Shown here in pieces: positions 34,505 to 46,095 of a stretch of DNA of 64,000 nt. How positions within the stretch are numbered: the first letter of the stretch is position 1; the number at the start of each line of letters is the position of its first letter. The translations under genes and the position numbers were made by a program. Origin of the DNA: Fagopyrum homotropicum (taxonomy: Eukaryota; Streptophyta; Magnoliopsida; Caryophyllales; Polygonaceae); contig BSWB01000007.1 in NCBI GenBank assembly GCA_033239125.1, forward strand, positions 105,778,082-105,842,081. Direction: 5' to 3'. The notes below the pieces were generated by a model. It had not been told where the DNA came from and did not search any database. It saw nothing but the letters and a program-made list of their open reading frames with translations.

Positions 34505-34526
34505 CAACCTAAGGCTCTGATATGAA
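34505..34526 (-). other. Primer binding site of element C (mutated)
   Basis: The minus strand reads TTCATATCAGAGCCTTAGG just inside the 5' LTR; element B has TGGTATCAGAGCCCTAGG at the same place. The first bases of the tRNA-iMet match have decayed. Confidence 0.75.
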
Positions 34527-34529
34527 CTT

Positions 34530-36570
34530 TGGAACACCCCAAATATGCGGGACTCGGGGCACTACTGGGCTAGGATATCACATTGGATCCTGACCCTAGC
34601 CTGACAATAAGTTCACTGGATCTTACAACAAGGAACATATAGATTAAAACCAAATACATAAAACTGTATTAAATATATACATCAAAAGGTTTACGAAACA
34701 CAACCAAGTACAAAACGGCAACACCATACACAAATGTATAAAAAAGATCCCATAACCCTCGCAAAATATAGTGTACGGAAGCCCTCGGCTGATCACCCAT
34801 CTGGCTCACTCTACAGTTTTCCTATCCTGTAGAAGATCTACAACACGGTATGAACCGTTAGCTAACAGATCATGGATAAGAATGAAGCAGTAGAACATAT
34901 ATCACATCATCATATCATATCATACAATGTCATACACACAACCCTTTATTATCTTTAATTAAGTCATACCATTACTAATTCATTTCCTTGTGATACGCGG
35001 AGTAAACTCCTAACACCTTTGCCCCCTTTCCCCTCAAGTTTGGAATGGTGTCAAACATCACCACTTGGAGGTCTGGTCTTAGAGAACCTCCCTAGCCTCT
35101 CAATTCTGGGCTAGACAATTCATCACCGCCCGTTATCATACACTTGGGCCAATAATATCCATGTAGGGTCATCCTAGTCTAGTTAGGTTATAAATGCAAC
35201 ACACATATTCATACACACAACCATAACACACATTCAAACCCATAACCGCTCACTAAGTAAGTCCCACGGACTTACCTGTCACAACGTTGATCTATACCAC
35301 GTCATGGCTTCCCCTCGAGGAAACGATCAACGCTTGCATCAGCAAGGCACAAAAATATCAACATCGTCCCAAGGTTAGGAGATTTCACCTCCTAAACCCT
35401 ATACCCATTTTCAACTCATAATCGAAACTATTCCTCAACATCGCATCATAACTCACAATTCCTCAAATCTCAAGGTAACATCTAATCAACCTTCCTCAAT
35501 CCCAATTCTAATCCTAATTTAAATAATTAACCTTTAATTAATTAATTAAAATTCGCTAGAATAACGTTTTGCCCGCATGAAATTTCAAAAGTCACCTGTC
35601 ATCAGATTTCATCAAACAAACAACCCATAAACACCACAATAATATAACGACCATAATGAAATTTCTAATTATCCATTTTGACAAGCCTAAGGTCAATTTA
35701 GGCCAAATCGCAGTACGAAAAACGAATATATTCATAACTCACTCGTTACTAACCCGATTGACGATCTGAAAGAAGATTCGGAATCACAAGGACGCAAACT
35801 ATGCATGGACACCATCAAATTCACCGGAATCTGAGCGATGGAACCGTCCTAGTGATATATATGTTCGACCAAATCTGCATATGCTCGGAAATGCAGAAAC
35901 TTAGTACCGATATCAAGAGAATGAAGAGAGGAATCCAGAAACTTAAACGGAATTGAAATCGGATTAGAAAAGGAGAGTAGATATGAGTTTGAAGGTTGAG
36001 AGAAATCAAAGCTTTTACGAGGAAACGTGAAAAGAAATGAATTAATAAACGATTTTCCGCTATTTATAGTGAAGACGATAATTATCCTTTAGCAAAGTCG
36101 ATAATTATCCTTTAACCGATCCAAAGGCTGGTTGAACCCCCTTCTTCAAACTTCTCGAAATTGGAATAATAAATCTGGAATATTGTAGGGATAATTATTC
36201 CACAACTGTCTCGAAAAACGTGTATTCCTAAGTTGTCTTTCTTAGCCACTAAGAAACGAAATACCGACTCTTTTGGCCGTTTTGTCTTTCCATATTATTT
36301 TATATCTAGGACATGTCCGATGCCTTGATCGTTTCTCTCAACTTCATTTTTATTAATTGAAGCTTCCAAATGCTCCAAATAACACCGGAGGGTAAAAATA
36401 ATTACCCGAGGGATTAAGTGAAAATTTTCCCATAAGTCCAAAATTACGCCAGGAACATAACGGTGAGACTCATACTCATCACTTACACAATCATCGCGAG
36501 TTATGATCAATTACTATCAATGATTAAGTTAATCAACATTAATTAGAATTCGAAAATCCTAGCTATTACA
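34530..36570 (-). repeat. 5' LTR of element C (2041 bp)
   Basis: Matches 27445-29498 along its length in the same orientation, with scattered substitutions and small indels. Its internal end has TGGAACACCCC instead of TGTAACACCCC. Confidence 0.9.
36059..36069 (-). promoter_or_regulatory. Putative LTR TATA box, element C
   Basis: ACTATAAATAGCGG on the minus strand, conserved as ACTATATATAACGG in the 3' LTR; a CT-rich leader follows. Confidence 0.45.
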
Positions 36571-37493
36571 GATGATGCTACCGGTGCGGATGTTGGCGAC
36601 GATAGTGATGATGACGATGGTGATGAGCCCCACTTGACTACCATGCTACTGGTTGTTATGTTGGTTCCAAGCTTGTCTGGCCTGGATCTTGGTGATGATG
36701 ATGACGGTGATGATCGCTTGGCGATAATGATGATGACGAGGATGAGCCACATAATTATTCTCTTAGGGTGGTGGAGGACACCGCATGGAGAGAGTCCATG
36801 TAGTCTTGGAGCACCATTGAGAGCCAGGCTAGACAGGCTTGACAGACATATAAGTCCACTACACGACAGGCATGTCAGACCAAGCAGACCATGATGTTCG
36901 ATGATTTTGGCCACCAATTGACTACCTTTGATAACCATTTGACCTTCATTAACACGCGGTTGGGCTTCTTTGGTTCTTCACTCTCCAACTTTATCTCCCA
37001 CATAGGCAAGTATGCCCATGGCATGAGAGACTTATGCTCTATTTAGAGCAACATTGAGGACCGCTTGGATGAGTATGCCATTAGTTGCCAGAAGAGACGC
37101 ATCACCAATGCCACCATCTCTGATGATGAGGATGAAGCAACACCACCTACCTTGATGGACCGTGCCGGCACTTCCGACCCTTCTACCGCTCAGTGAGTAT
37201 TACTTACCACCATCTCTTCTCAGACTATTTTGTGAAATTATGAGAACACAATTTATTTTAAGTATCGAGTGTAATATATGAGTTATTATGTTGCACTTGG
37301 ATTGAATGATTGTAATATTTGTGTGATATTTTATGTGCTTTAATTCTCATACTTTCTTATCTTACTTACCTATTTCATGAATTGGAAAAAACCATATGCT
37401 AATCTAGATTAATATTTTCTATACTTGAAAAAATAGGTTTTATGAATCTTAAAATTTTCTACCTGACAATACATGAGTTTTTCAGACGGAATT
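36571..37493 (+). pseudogene. Athila-like remnant right of element C
   Basis: An Asp/Gly-rich segment coded by GATGATGATGACGGTGATG-type repeats (36575-36740) is followed by broken frames and, from 37200, T-rich non-coding sequence. It continues 27127-27444 across the GATGA duplication. An 86-codon plus-strand frame at 36634 and the 131-codon minus frame at 36543 are probably by-products of the trinucleotide composition. Confidence 0.4.
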
Positions 37494-39323
37494 TGTTACG
37501 CTAGAAATGTGTAGCACAAAAAGCTTTACATTTATAAACTCGAACTAAAATCCTAAACTACCTAGCGAAACCCGCAGTGTACGGATCGTTATGTAGTAGG
37601 GATAGTATTCCGAGGTCGAACACAAGGACTGAGGCGAAATCAAGTCATTCAATGATCAAAGATAGTACAAATCTAGTCTAAGAAAAGAGAAAGAAATAAA
37701 GAAATGAAAATGATGATATTTTTGGTTGGGTTTTTGTGGTGATCAAGCAAAGATCACAAATCAAGCAAGGTAATAAAACAAACTAAAAACTCAAGCTAGC
37801 AAAACAAACAAGTGACACAAACACAAGATATGAGATCAAAGAGAGAAAAAGTGGATTCTAGAGGTCAAGATTTCCGGTTATGGCATTGGACTCAAGCTTC
37901 TAAAGATTCTAAGGATAAAGTTGCGGTGTTGGGAAAGGGTGTTTCTCTAATGAAAGCAATTACCGGGTAAGTCTCATGCTTCACTAATCCCGCACCAAAC
38001 TCCTATTACCGGGTAAGTCTCAAGGAGGTAAAGTTGGGAATTCTACACAAACCGGACACTACTTAAGGGGCAAACCTCTCCTTACCGGGTAAGTCTCGGA
38101 AAAGGTAAGTCTCAAGCAATAATCCTAGCACACTCAATCCAATAGCGGCTTGTGAGGCTCACTACTACCTAGAATTCATCATCTTAGGTATCTAAGATCG
38201 GAAATCATCGGGTAGATCTCTTTCCTCACTTAGGTTGATAGCATTAGGTGATCCTAAGCTAAATTAGGCTAAATAAACACTAGGATTTCAACACCCTAAC
38301 ACCCTAACATACAGGTTCATCAATTAAAGAGCAACAGAGAGGAAAATCGGGTGGATCATAGTAAAAATCGGCCGATTTACTATGAAGAACATGTCGATTT
38401 TTATGTTTGAGTTAGGTTTTGTGCATACAAATCATCCTAAACTAACATATAAGTCCATTCTATCATCACCCAAGCAATAACCATCAATCCATCACTCTAG
38501 AATCACAACAAACTATCCAATAACATGCAGTTCAAGATCTAGAATCATCATGCAAGCATACATGGAATCCATAGCAAGAAGATGAAGTAAGGAAATGAAA
38601 GCAATGAAACTTAGCTGGATTTGAGCTCAAAACAAGTCTTTCAACACACCAAATGCAGCTCCAAGTCAAATCTTACAACCTTCAACAAGTTTCTTCACAA
38701 AAATCACTCAAATCTCACTACGAAATTGAAATCTACACTAATCTCCCTCAAGAACACCCACAAGGGTGTCTTGAAGAGAGCTCCCAATTGGAAGAGTCTT
38801 TGGGAAGATGCTAGAGGATGTGGGAGAGGAGGAGAATTGAATGAATCCTCAGCAACAGCTTGCAGGCCCACTTATATTCTCCACAAAGAGCAAGGCCGGA
38901 CAAGAGATCGTGGGACACGTGGCTTAAGCTGTCAAAGGCCAAAAATCGACCCAGTAGGAAAAATCGGCCGATTTTCGTGGGTGTAGGTCGATTTTCTTCA
39001 ACAGAAACTTGTTATGATCATCTAGCCATGAGTTGCTCCATTGCTTGCACCAACAAGGGTCCTTGTGTCCTTCATTGTTCCAATTATGTTCCTTCAAGGT
39101 CTCGGATATGTACCACCATGAGGCTTGATCCTCGAATTTATCGATTAATGTCCAAAAGATCCCCGAAATACCTACAAAACCGACAAAAGCTCGTGTAGAC
39201 GTCTTTTCTAGAAATATGCACGAAATGAGCGCAAACGTCTTAAACTAATGTCAAACTATGTATGAATAACGGGAAAAACTATCTAATTGTATGCCTATAT
39301 TAACGTCATAAATCACGTTATCA
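37494..39323 (-). mobile_element. Athila-type solo LTR G (1830 bp)
   Basis: Flanked by GAATT (37489-37493 and 39324-39328). On the minus strand it begins TGATAACGTGATTTATGACG and ends GTAACA. The block CCCGCAGTGTACGGATCGT near 37570 matches the solo LTR at 44207-45960, as do four spaced copies of ACCGGGTAAGTCTCA (37962, 38008, 38084 and a degenerate one at 38207). Palindromes centred on ATCGGCCGAT occur at 38357-38384 and about 38961. Open frames such as 38621-38986 are within the LTR and show no protein similarity. Confidence 0.9.
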
Positions 39324-39328
39324 GAATT

Positions 39329-40147
39329 GTTGATAAAAAAAAACCTAGCCGAACAACAACATGTGAGATTTCTTTTAACCTTGGACATGTACTTTCATGT
39401 GTCCCTTCTTTCATACTTGCGAGTGATTTCCAAATTGCTTAGGTTCTTCTATAACTTGTGATTGACTCTTTTGCAAACTACATGTTCATTGAATTCTATA
39501 TATTTGATGTAAAGATGATTGAGACCCTTTTTGATAAGCTTCTTGTGACCTTTTTCTTCATATATTTGATCTTCTTCTGTTTTGTCATTTCTTTCTTATA
39601 TATTTATATTTCCTTCTTTGGTACTCCTCAAAATAGCATCACAATCGTATTAGCCTCATAAAACCTATCCGAGGTTGAAAAGTGAGAAGATATACAAAGA
39701 ACATAAGTATGAGGTGTCCCACAAAAAATTCGAGATAGATTGCAAGGATTTCCGAAATTTTTGGAAGATATGAAGCTCCAAGACATTTTCAAGACTAGTG
39801 GAGGAGACGAATAGTTCCCACTAGAAATCCTGTTGCATACCAAGTAAGAGGTTATTGTGGAAACGTTGCTTTGGTTGATCATTGAAAGAGGAAGAAATAC
39901 ACGCTTAAAGACACATGTATGTGCAAGAAGTAAAAGTTCAAGGAAAAGAGTAAAATGCGGATCTATGAAAGGTGAATGACTGATCCGATCTCGTTGTTCT
40001 AAAGAGAAGAGTCGACGCCCCGGATGTTATTTAGCTTCTTTTACCTACTCTTTTTGCCTACCAACATCACTACTCCTTGTCCCATCATCCCGTTACACCC
40101 TATAAAAGACCTCATGATTTACGTCATTTATATGAATTTCTGTTTCA
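39329..40147. other. Intergenic or decayed repeat, no gene seen
   Basis: About 820 bp without recognisable coding content. The left part continues the host of solo LTR G. Several frames of 60-85 codons exist on both strands but none has a recognisable motif. Confidence 0.35.
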
Positions 40148-40345
40148 CTAGTTTACCACCTCGGTTTGTCCATCCATTTGAGGATGACAAGAAGTTAAAA
40201 ACAACAACTTGGTGCCCAACTTTGCCCACAAGGTCTTCCAAAAATAGCTAAGGAACTTGGAGTCTCTGTCCGAAACAATTGACCTAGATACACCATGCAA
40301 TTTAACAACATGCTCAAAAAAGAGGTTAGCCACACGTTTGCATTT
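40148..40345 (-). pseudogene. Ty3/gypsy integrase core fragment
   Basis: Reading from 40345 on the minus strand: KRVANLFFEHVVKLHGVSRS, IVSDRDSKFLSYFWKTLWAK and SCHPQMDGQTEVVN. This is the middle of a gypsy integrase with the second catalytic Asp (SDRD) and the Q-T-E motif. It ends at a stop at 40148. Its right side abuts the LTR array in opposite orientation, so it belongs to a different, older element. Confidence 0.75.
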
Positions 40346-41098
40346 GGAATCAGAGCTTTATTCGATGCAAGTCAATAAGAGGCATGAAGATTCGAGGACA
40401 AATCTTTTTAAAAGGTGGAGAGGATGATGTGATCCGGGAAACCAATGCAAACGACTACACTTTAATTCAACCCTTCAATATTTTGGTCATAACAAATGCT
40501 ATGTTTATCCAATGAAGGTCCGTAAATACTTGTTGGAAAGCTGTTTTAAAGGGCTACAATATTCATGAAGACTTCAAGAACATATTCTCCAAAATATGGG
40601 TCATAAATTCAATTCTTCCAACAACCGGATTTATGGTTAAAATGTGAAAAGTCCAAAACCAATGCCTCATTATGTGGATCTTTAAGGCCTATTATTTAAT
40701 ATAACTTTTGGCCTTGTTTTTGATCTTTCATCTAGCCTTATTTTTCCTATTTTAAGGCTTGCTTGATTCATAGAAAAATAAGAGAGAGTTAAGAATTTTT
40801 GGGAAAAACAATTTGGTTCCTTGGTTTTTGGTGAGATGCCGAAACCTCCTCCTTGGTGAGATGCCAGGTGGATTGTCTTTGTGAAATGCGAGGGAGAAGG
40901 CATTAGTTCTTATAGGTGAGATGCTTATGAGAGTTTATGCGAGTATTGTAGAGTGAATGATGAGATGCTTGAAGTCTAGCAATACATATCGTTTATTTTA
41001 TTTTCCATTATCAAAAAATGCAATAAAACACGTGTGTAAGTTTGTTTTAGTTTGTGTTTGTCTTGCATCGTTTGATCCTTAGGTTGGGGCGTATCATT

Positions 41099-41111
41099 TG
41101 GTATCAGAGCC
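41099..41111 (+). other. Primer binding site in LTR array spacer 1
   Basis: TGGTATCAGAGCC two bases after LTR 1; identical sites follow LTR 2 (41843-41855) and LTR 3 (42599-42611). Confidence 0.9.
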
Positions 41112-42975
41112 TTATTCGATGCAAGTCAATAAGAGGCATGAAGATTCAAGGACGAATCTTTTTAAAAGGTGGAGAGGATGATGTGATCCGGGAAACCAAT
41201 GCAAACGGGTTCACTTTAATTCAACCCTTCAGTATTTTGGTCATAACGAATGCTAAGTTTATCCAATGAAGGTCCGTAAATACTTGTTGGAAAGATGTTT
41301 TAAAGCGATACAATATTCATGAAGACTTCCAGAGTAGATTTGTCCAAGAGATGGGTCTTAAGTTTATTTCTTCCAACAACCGGATTTATGATTAAAATGA
41401 GAAAAGTAAAAACCAATGCCTCATTATGTGGATCTTTAAGGCCTATTATTTAATATGACTTTTGACCTTATTTTTACCTTTCATCTAGCCTTATTTTTCC
41501 TATTTAAAGGCTTGCTTGATTCATAGAAAAATAAGAGAGAGTTAAGAATTTTTGGAAAAAACAATTTGGTTCCTTGGTTTTTGGTGAGATGTCGAAACCT
41601 CCTCTTTGGTGAGATGCCAGGTGGATTGCCTTTGTGAGATGCGAGGGAGAAAGCATTAGTTCTTATAGGTGAGATGCTTATGAGAGTTGATGCGAGTATT
41701 GTAGAGTGAATGATGAGATACTTGAAGCTCTATCAATACATATCGTTTATTTTATTTTCCATTATCAAAAAATGCAATAAAACACGGGTGTAAGTTTGTG
41801 TTTTTCTTGCATCATTGGATCCTTAAGTTGGGGTGTATCATTTGGTATCAGAGCCTTATTCGATGCAAGTCAATAAGAGGCATGAAGATTCGAGGAAAAA
41901 TCTTTTTAAAATGCGGAGAGGATGATGTGATCCGAAAAACCAATGCAAACGGCTTCACTTTAATTCGACCCTTAAGTATTTTGGTCATAACGAATGCTAC
42001 GTTTATCCAATGAAGGTCCGTAAATACTTGTTGGGAAGCTGTTTTAAAGCGATACAATATTCATGAAGACATCAAGAGGAGATTCGTGCAAGAGATGGGT
42101 CTTAAATTTATTTCTTCCAACATAAGGATTTATGGTTAAAATGTGAAAAGTCCAAAACCAATGCCTCATTATGTGGATCTTTAAGGCCTATTATTTAATA
42201 TGACTTTTGACCTTGTTTTTTTATCTTTCATATAGCCTTATTTTTCCTATTTAAAGGCTTGCTTGATTTATAGAAAAATAAGAGAGAGTTAAGAATTTTG
42301 GAAAAAACGAATTGGTTCCTTGGTTTTTGGTGAGATGCTGAAACCTTATCCTTGGTGAGATGCTAGGTGGATTGCCTTTGTGAGATGCAAGGGCGAAAGC
42401 ATTAGTTCTTATAGGTGAGATGCTTATGAGAGTTGATGCGAGTATTGTAGAGTGAATGATGAGATACTTGAAGCTCTAACAATAAATATCGTTTATTTTA
42501 TCTTCCATTATAAAAAATTGCAATAAAACACATGTGTAAGTTTGTTTTAGTTTGTGTTTGTCTTGCATTGTTGGATCCTTAGGTTGGGGCGTATCATTTG
42601 GTATCAGAGCCTTATTCGATGCAATTCAATAAGAGGCATGAAGATTTGAGGACAAATATTTTTAAAAGGTGGAGAGGATGATGTGATCCGGGAAACCAAT
42701 GCAAACGGCTTCACTTTAATTCAACCTTTCAGTATTTTGGTCCTAACGAAGGCTACACTTATCCAATGAAGGTCCATAAATACTTGATGGAAAGCTGGTT
42801 TAAAGGGCTACAATATTCATGAAGACTTCAAGAGCATCTTCGTCCAAGATATGGGTATTAAATTCAGTTCTTCCAACAACCGGATTATGGTTAAAATGTG
42901 AAGAGTCCAAAATCAATGCCTCATTATGTGGATCTTTAAGGCCTATTATTTAATATGACTTTTGGCCTTGTTTTT

Positions 42976-45900
42976 TGTAACACCCCAAGTTCTGCGAACT
43001 TGAAGCGCTACGGGCTAGGACCGCACAATGGGTCCCGACCCTCAGAGTAGCAACAGCAAACGGATCTTAGAACAAGGCACAAACGAATGAAAACCAAACT
43101 TAATATGAAACCAAAGGTTCAAATAGAAGAAAACACAAAATCTCCACATCCGGGTCAAAACAAAAGGGAAACAACAAACGAAACATAAACCCGATGCCGT
43201 CCTATAATGTACGGGAACCCCGCTTGACCACACCATCCGGATCTCTCAGCAGCATCCTGAACCTGCGGAACATCTACAACGACGGTCTAAACCGTTAGCT
43301 AACATTCTAGCTATAAGCAAGAGTGTAAAGGCACAAACACACATAAGGTAAAGAAAACACATAGCATGCTTACACATCAACCGGTTATTATCTTTCATTA
43401 AGGTTATCCATTACTAATTCAACTTCTTTTGTCACACGAGAATCTCCCGAAACTCGCCTCCGCTTCCGTCTACCAATAGGAATAGATCAGTACTATCAAT
43501 TACCTACGAGTCTGGGTTGCAACAGCACATTCTAGTCTCCTGTAGAACTAGACAAGTGGTCACCGCCCAGTTATAATACACTTGGGCCAATTAAGGGTAA
43601 CAAAGGGTGAATCTTTACTTAGCTTCATTCCGCGTATTATTTGGATTGTATTGGCTTATTTGTGTTGCTATCATGTTTATAACGGATAACTGGAAATAAG
43701 ATTCACCCTTTGTTACCCTTAACTGGCCCAAGTGTATTATAACCGGGCGGTGACCACTTGTCTAGTTCTACAGGAGACTAGAATGTGCTCTTGCAACCCA
43801 AACCCGTAGGTAACGGATAGTACTAATCTATTCCTATTGGTAGACGGAAGCGGAGGCGAGTTTCGGGAGATTCTCGTGTGACAAAAGAAGTTGAATTAGT
43901 AATGGATAACCTTAATGAAAGATAATAACCGGTTGATGTGTAAGCATGCTATGTGTTTTCTTTACCTTATGTGTGTTTGTGTCTTTACACTCTTGCTTAT
44001 ACCTAGAATGTTGGCTAACGGTTTATACCGTCGTTGTAGATGTTCCGCAGGTTTAGGATGTTGCTGAGTGATCCGGATGATGTGGTCAGCCGGGGTTCTC
44101 GTACATTATAGGACGGCATCGGGTTTATGTTTCGTTTGTTGTTTCCCTTTTGTTTTGACCCGGCTGTGGAGCTTTTGTGTTTTCTTCTGTTTGAACCTTT
44201 GGTTTTTGTTCGCTCCAAACGGTGTGTGCAAGCTTTAAATTTATAACCCTAGATGTAAGCTTAAAACGAGGATGCGAACCCGCAGTGTACGGGTCAATCG
44301 TAGTAAAAAACAAGGAATTCCAGGGGTCGATCACAGGGACTTAGTGAAACAAAGTCCAATCACGGTATGCTTATGTGAATACTAACCACAAGAGGTGATC
44401 AAAACAATCAAAGATGATAAAGAAGTCAATAAAGCAAACATGCAATTCTAGGGATTAAAGCATCTAGTTGTGGTTCCAACTCAAGATCTAAAGATAAGCG
44501 GACAAAGCTGAGATTTTTTGCAAGGGGAAGGTTTTACTAAAGTGGAATAGATCACCGGGTAAGTCTCACTATTCACTAATCCAAAACCGTAACTCCTATT
44601 ACCGGGTAAGTCTCAAGGAATTAAGATAAAGAACTATAACCTCAAACTAACACACCATCTAAGGGAATAGAATCAACCTTTACCGGGTAAGTCTCAGGAT
44701 AACTCACAAAGATGGGATGAAAGCACACTCAAACCCCAATAAAGGATAAACCTTTATTACCTACACTTATGATCTTAGGTATACAAACTAAGGAATTACC
44801 GGGTAAGTCTCATCCTAAGCTTGCATTGAACCAGGAAAGGTGAAATAAGAATAGGATTTGGCAAACTCTAACACTTAACTCTCAGTTTCGGATCAGATAA
44901 GTCACCTCGGTCAGAAGAATTCCACCCCGGCCGAGATGTTCATCGACTGAGCGAGATGCTTAGGGTTAAGGTAAAGACTCGAACCTTCAGGGTCCTACTG
45001 GAATCTAAGATTATTCTATCATTGTTTTTCCCACAACCTTCAGTCAATCACCCTAGTATCACACAAAGAGATTAGCCACTCATCATCATGAAAGCAATAA
45101 TCAAATATATGGGAAGAAGGTGAATATTTGAACAAGAAGAATTTAATGAAAAGACTTCAATAACTGAATCAAATATCACAACAAAAGCGTTCCTTGGATA
45201 TAAATCCAACAAGGAAGACAACAAGAAAGGGAATCTAAGATAATCTTACAAAAACCCTTCAAAAGCTATAAGGCTACAATCTTCCTTCTTCAACCTTCAA
45301 AAAGGTTTCTTCAAATCTCCCAACTGGAGTATGGCTGCAGTGTGCTATCGGTGTAAGCAGGATGTATGCAGGATGTCGGATTTGTGGGAAATCCAACCCT
45401 TTTTATAGGAAAATAACCCTCCAAAGATAAGATATCTTAGAAAGATCTCTTCCCATAAAAATAGGTAAAATATATGATCTAGCATATCTTCTTCCTTCCA
45501 GGAGCCAAGCCCAAAAATATAAGAACTCTTTCCAAAGATAAAAGATCTCAGCCAAGAATAAAATATTCTCGCCGCATCCCAGGTGTTCGCCTCGGTCGAG
45601 TCGATTTCTCTGGATCACCTCGGTCGAGGTGAATCTGTGGTCAACCGAGGTGAGTCACAACTGAATGTGAAATCTCTCAAATCTGGTCTAAAGTGAATCT
45701 TAAATCCATGGTTATGCTTCCTGGATGGTTTCTTATGTTCCTGGATGTAGCTCCAATTACTCCATAGCTCCTTTTGCTCCTTTTCGATGCAAAACGTGCC
45801 ATTTTACCTACGATTACAACAAAACTAGGTGTAGACCTCGATTCCCGCAAAGGTAGATGAAATGGTAATATAATCACATATTATACATACAAACATGCAT

Positions 45901-46095
45901 ATTATTGAAGATAAAACGTCCAAACAAACCCCAAAATATAGACTATAATTCATGCTATCAGTTTTATATTAAGTTTGTTTTCATTTGTTTGTGCCTTATT
46001 GTAAGATCCGTTTGATGTTGCTACTCTGAGGGTCGGGACCCATTGTGCGGTTCTAGCCCGTAGCGCTTCAAGTTCCCAGAACTTGGGGTGTTACA
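42976..46095. mobile_element. Palindromic element built from two inverted Tekay LTR 3' modules
   Basis: The left arm 42976-43620 starts TGTAACACCCCAAGTTCTG; the right arm 43699-44206 plus 45966-46095 is its reverse complement and ends AACTTGGGGTGTTACA. The arms are very similar over ~640 bp and enclose a ~78-bp spacer (about 43621-43698). The flanks are TTTTT on both sides (42971-42975 and 46096-46100), and other copies of the host repeat show one such T run, supporting a 5-bp target duplication. Without the nested solo LTR it is about 1.36 kb. It has no coding sequence, PBS or polypurine tract. Each arm equals the shared 3' module of Tekay-type LTRs A-D. Confidence 0.88.
44207..45960 (-). 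mobile_element. Athila-type solo LTR H (1754 bp)
   Basis: Flanked by GTTTT (44202-44206 and 45961-45965). On the minus strand it starts TGATAGCATGAATTATAGTC and ends GGTTTGGAGCGAACA. It holds four copies of ACCGGGTAAGTCTCA (44554, 44601, 44682, 44798) and near-palindromes such as CACCTCGGTCGAGGTG (45616-45631). It interrupts the right arm of the palindromic element. The frame MARFASKRSKRSYGVIG on the minus strand is within the LTR and is also seen, decayed, in the fragment at 6940-7194. Confidence 0.9.

Larger units (their letters stand above)
27445..36570 (-). mobile_element. Tekay/Del-type Ty3/gypsy element C, both LTRs present (9126 bp)
   Basis: Bounded by the 5-bp duplication GATGA (27440-27444 and 36571-36575). 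On the minus strand it starts TGTAATAGCTAGGATTTTCG and ends GGGGTGTTACA. Order on the minus strand: 5' LTR (36570-34530), PBS, short gag remnant, protease-RT-RNase H-integrase-chromodomain remnants, tandem hairpin repeats, polypurine tract, 3' LTR (29498-27445). The two LTRs differ at many positions, so this is an older insertion. The internal region is only 5.03 kb, mainly because gag is truncated. Confidence 0.92.

Noticed and set aside
36543..36938. 131-codon minus-strand Ser-rich frame
   Set aside because: Antisense of a GATGAT-type trinucleotide-rich segment; Ser/Ile/Val runs follow directly from that composition.
37960..38220. Regularly spaced 15-mers considered as a CRISPR-like array
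   Set aside because: Spacing is uneven (46, 76, 123), there are only three or four copies, they sit in an LTR of a plant retrotransposon, and no cas genes exist; a regulatory motif array fits better.
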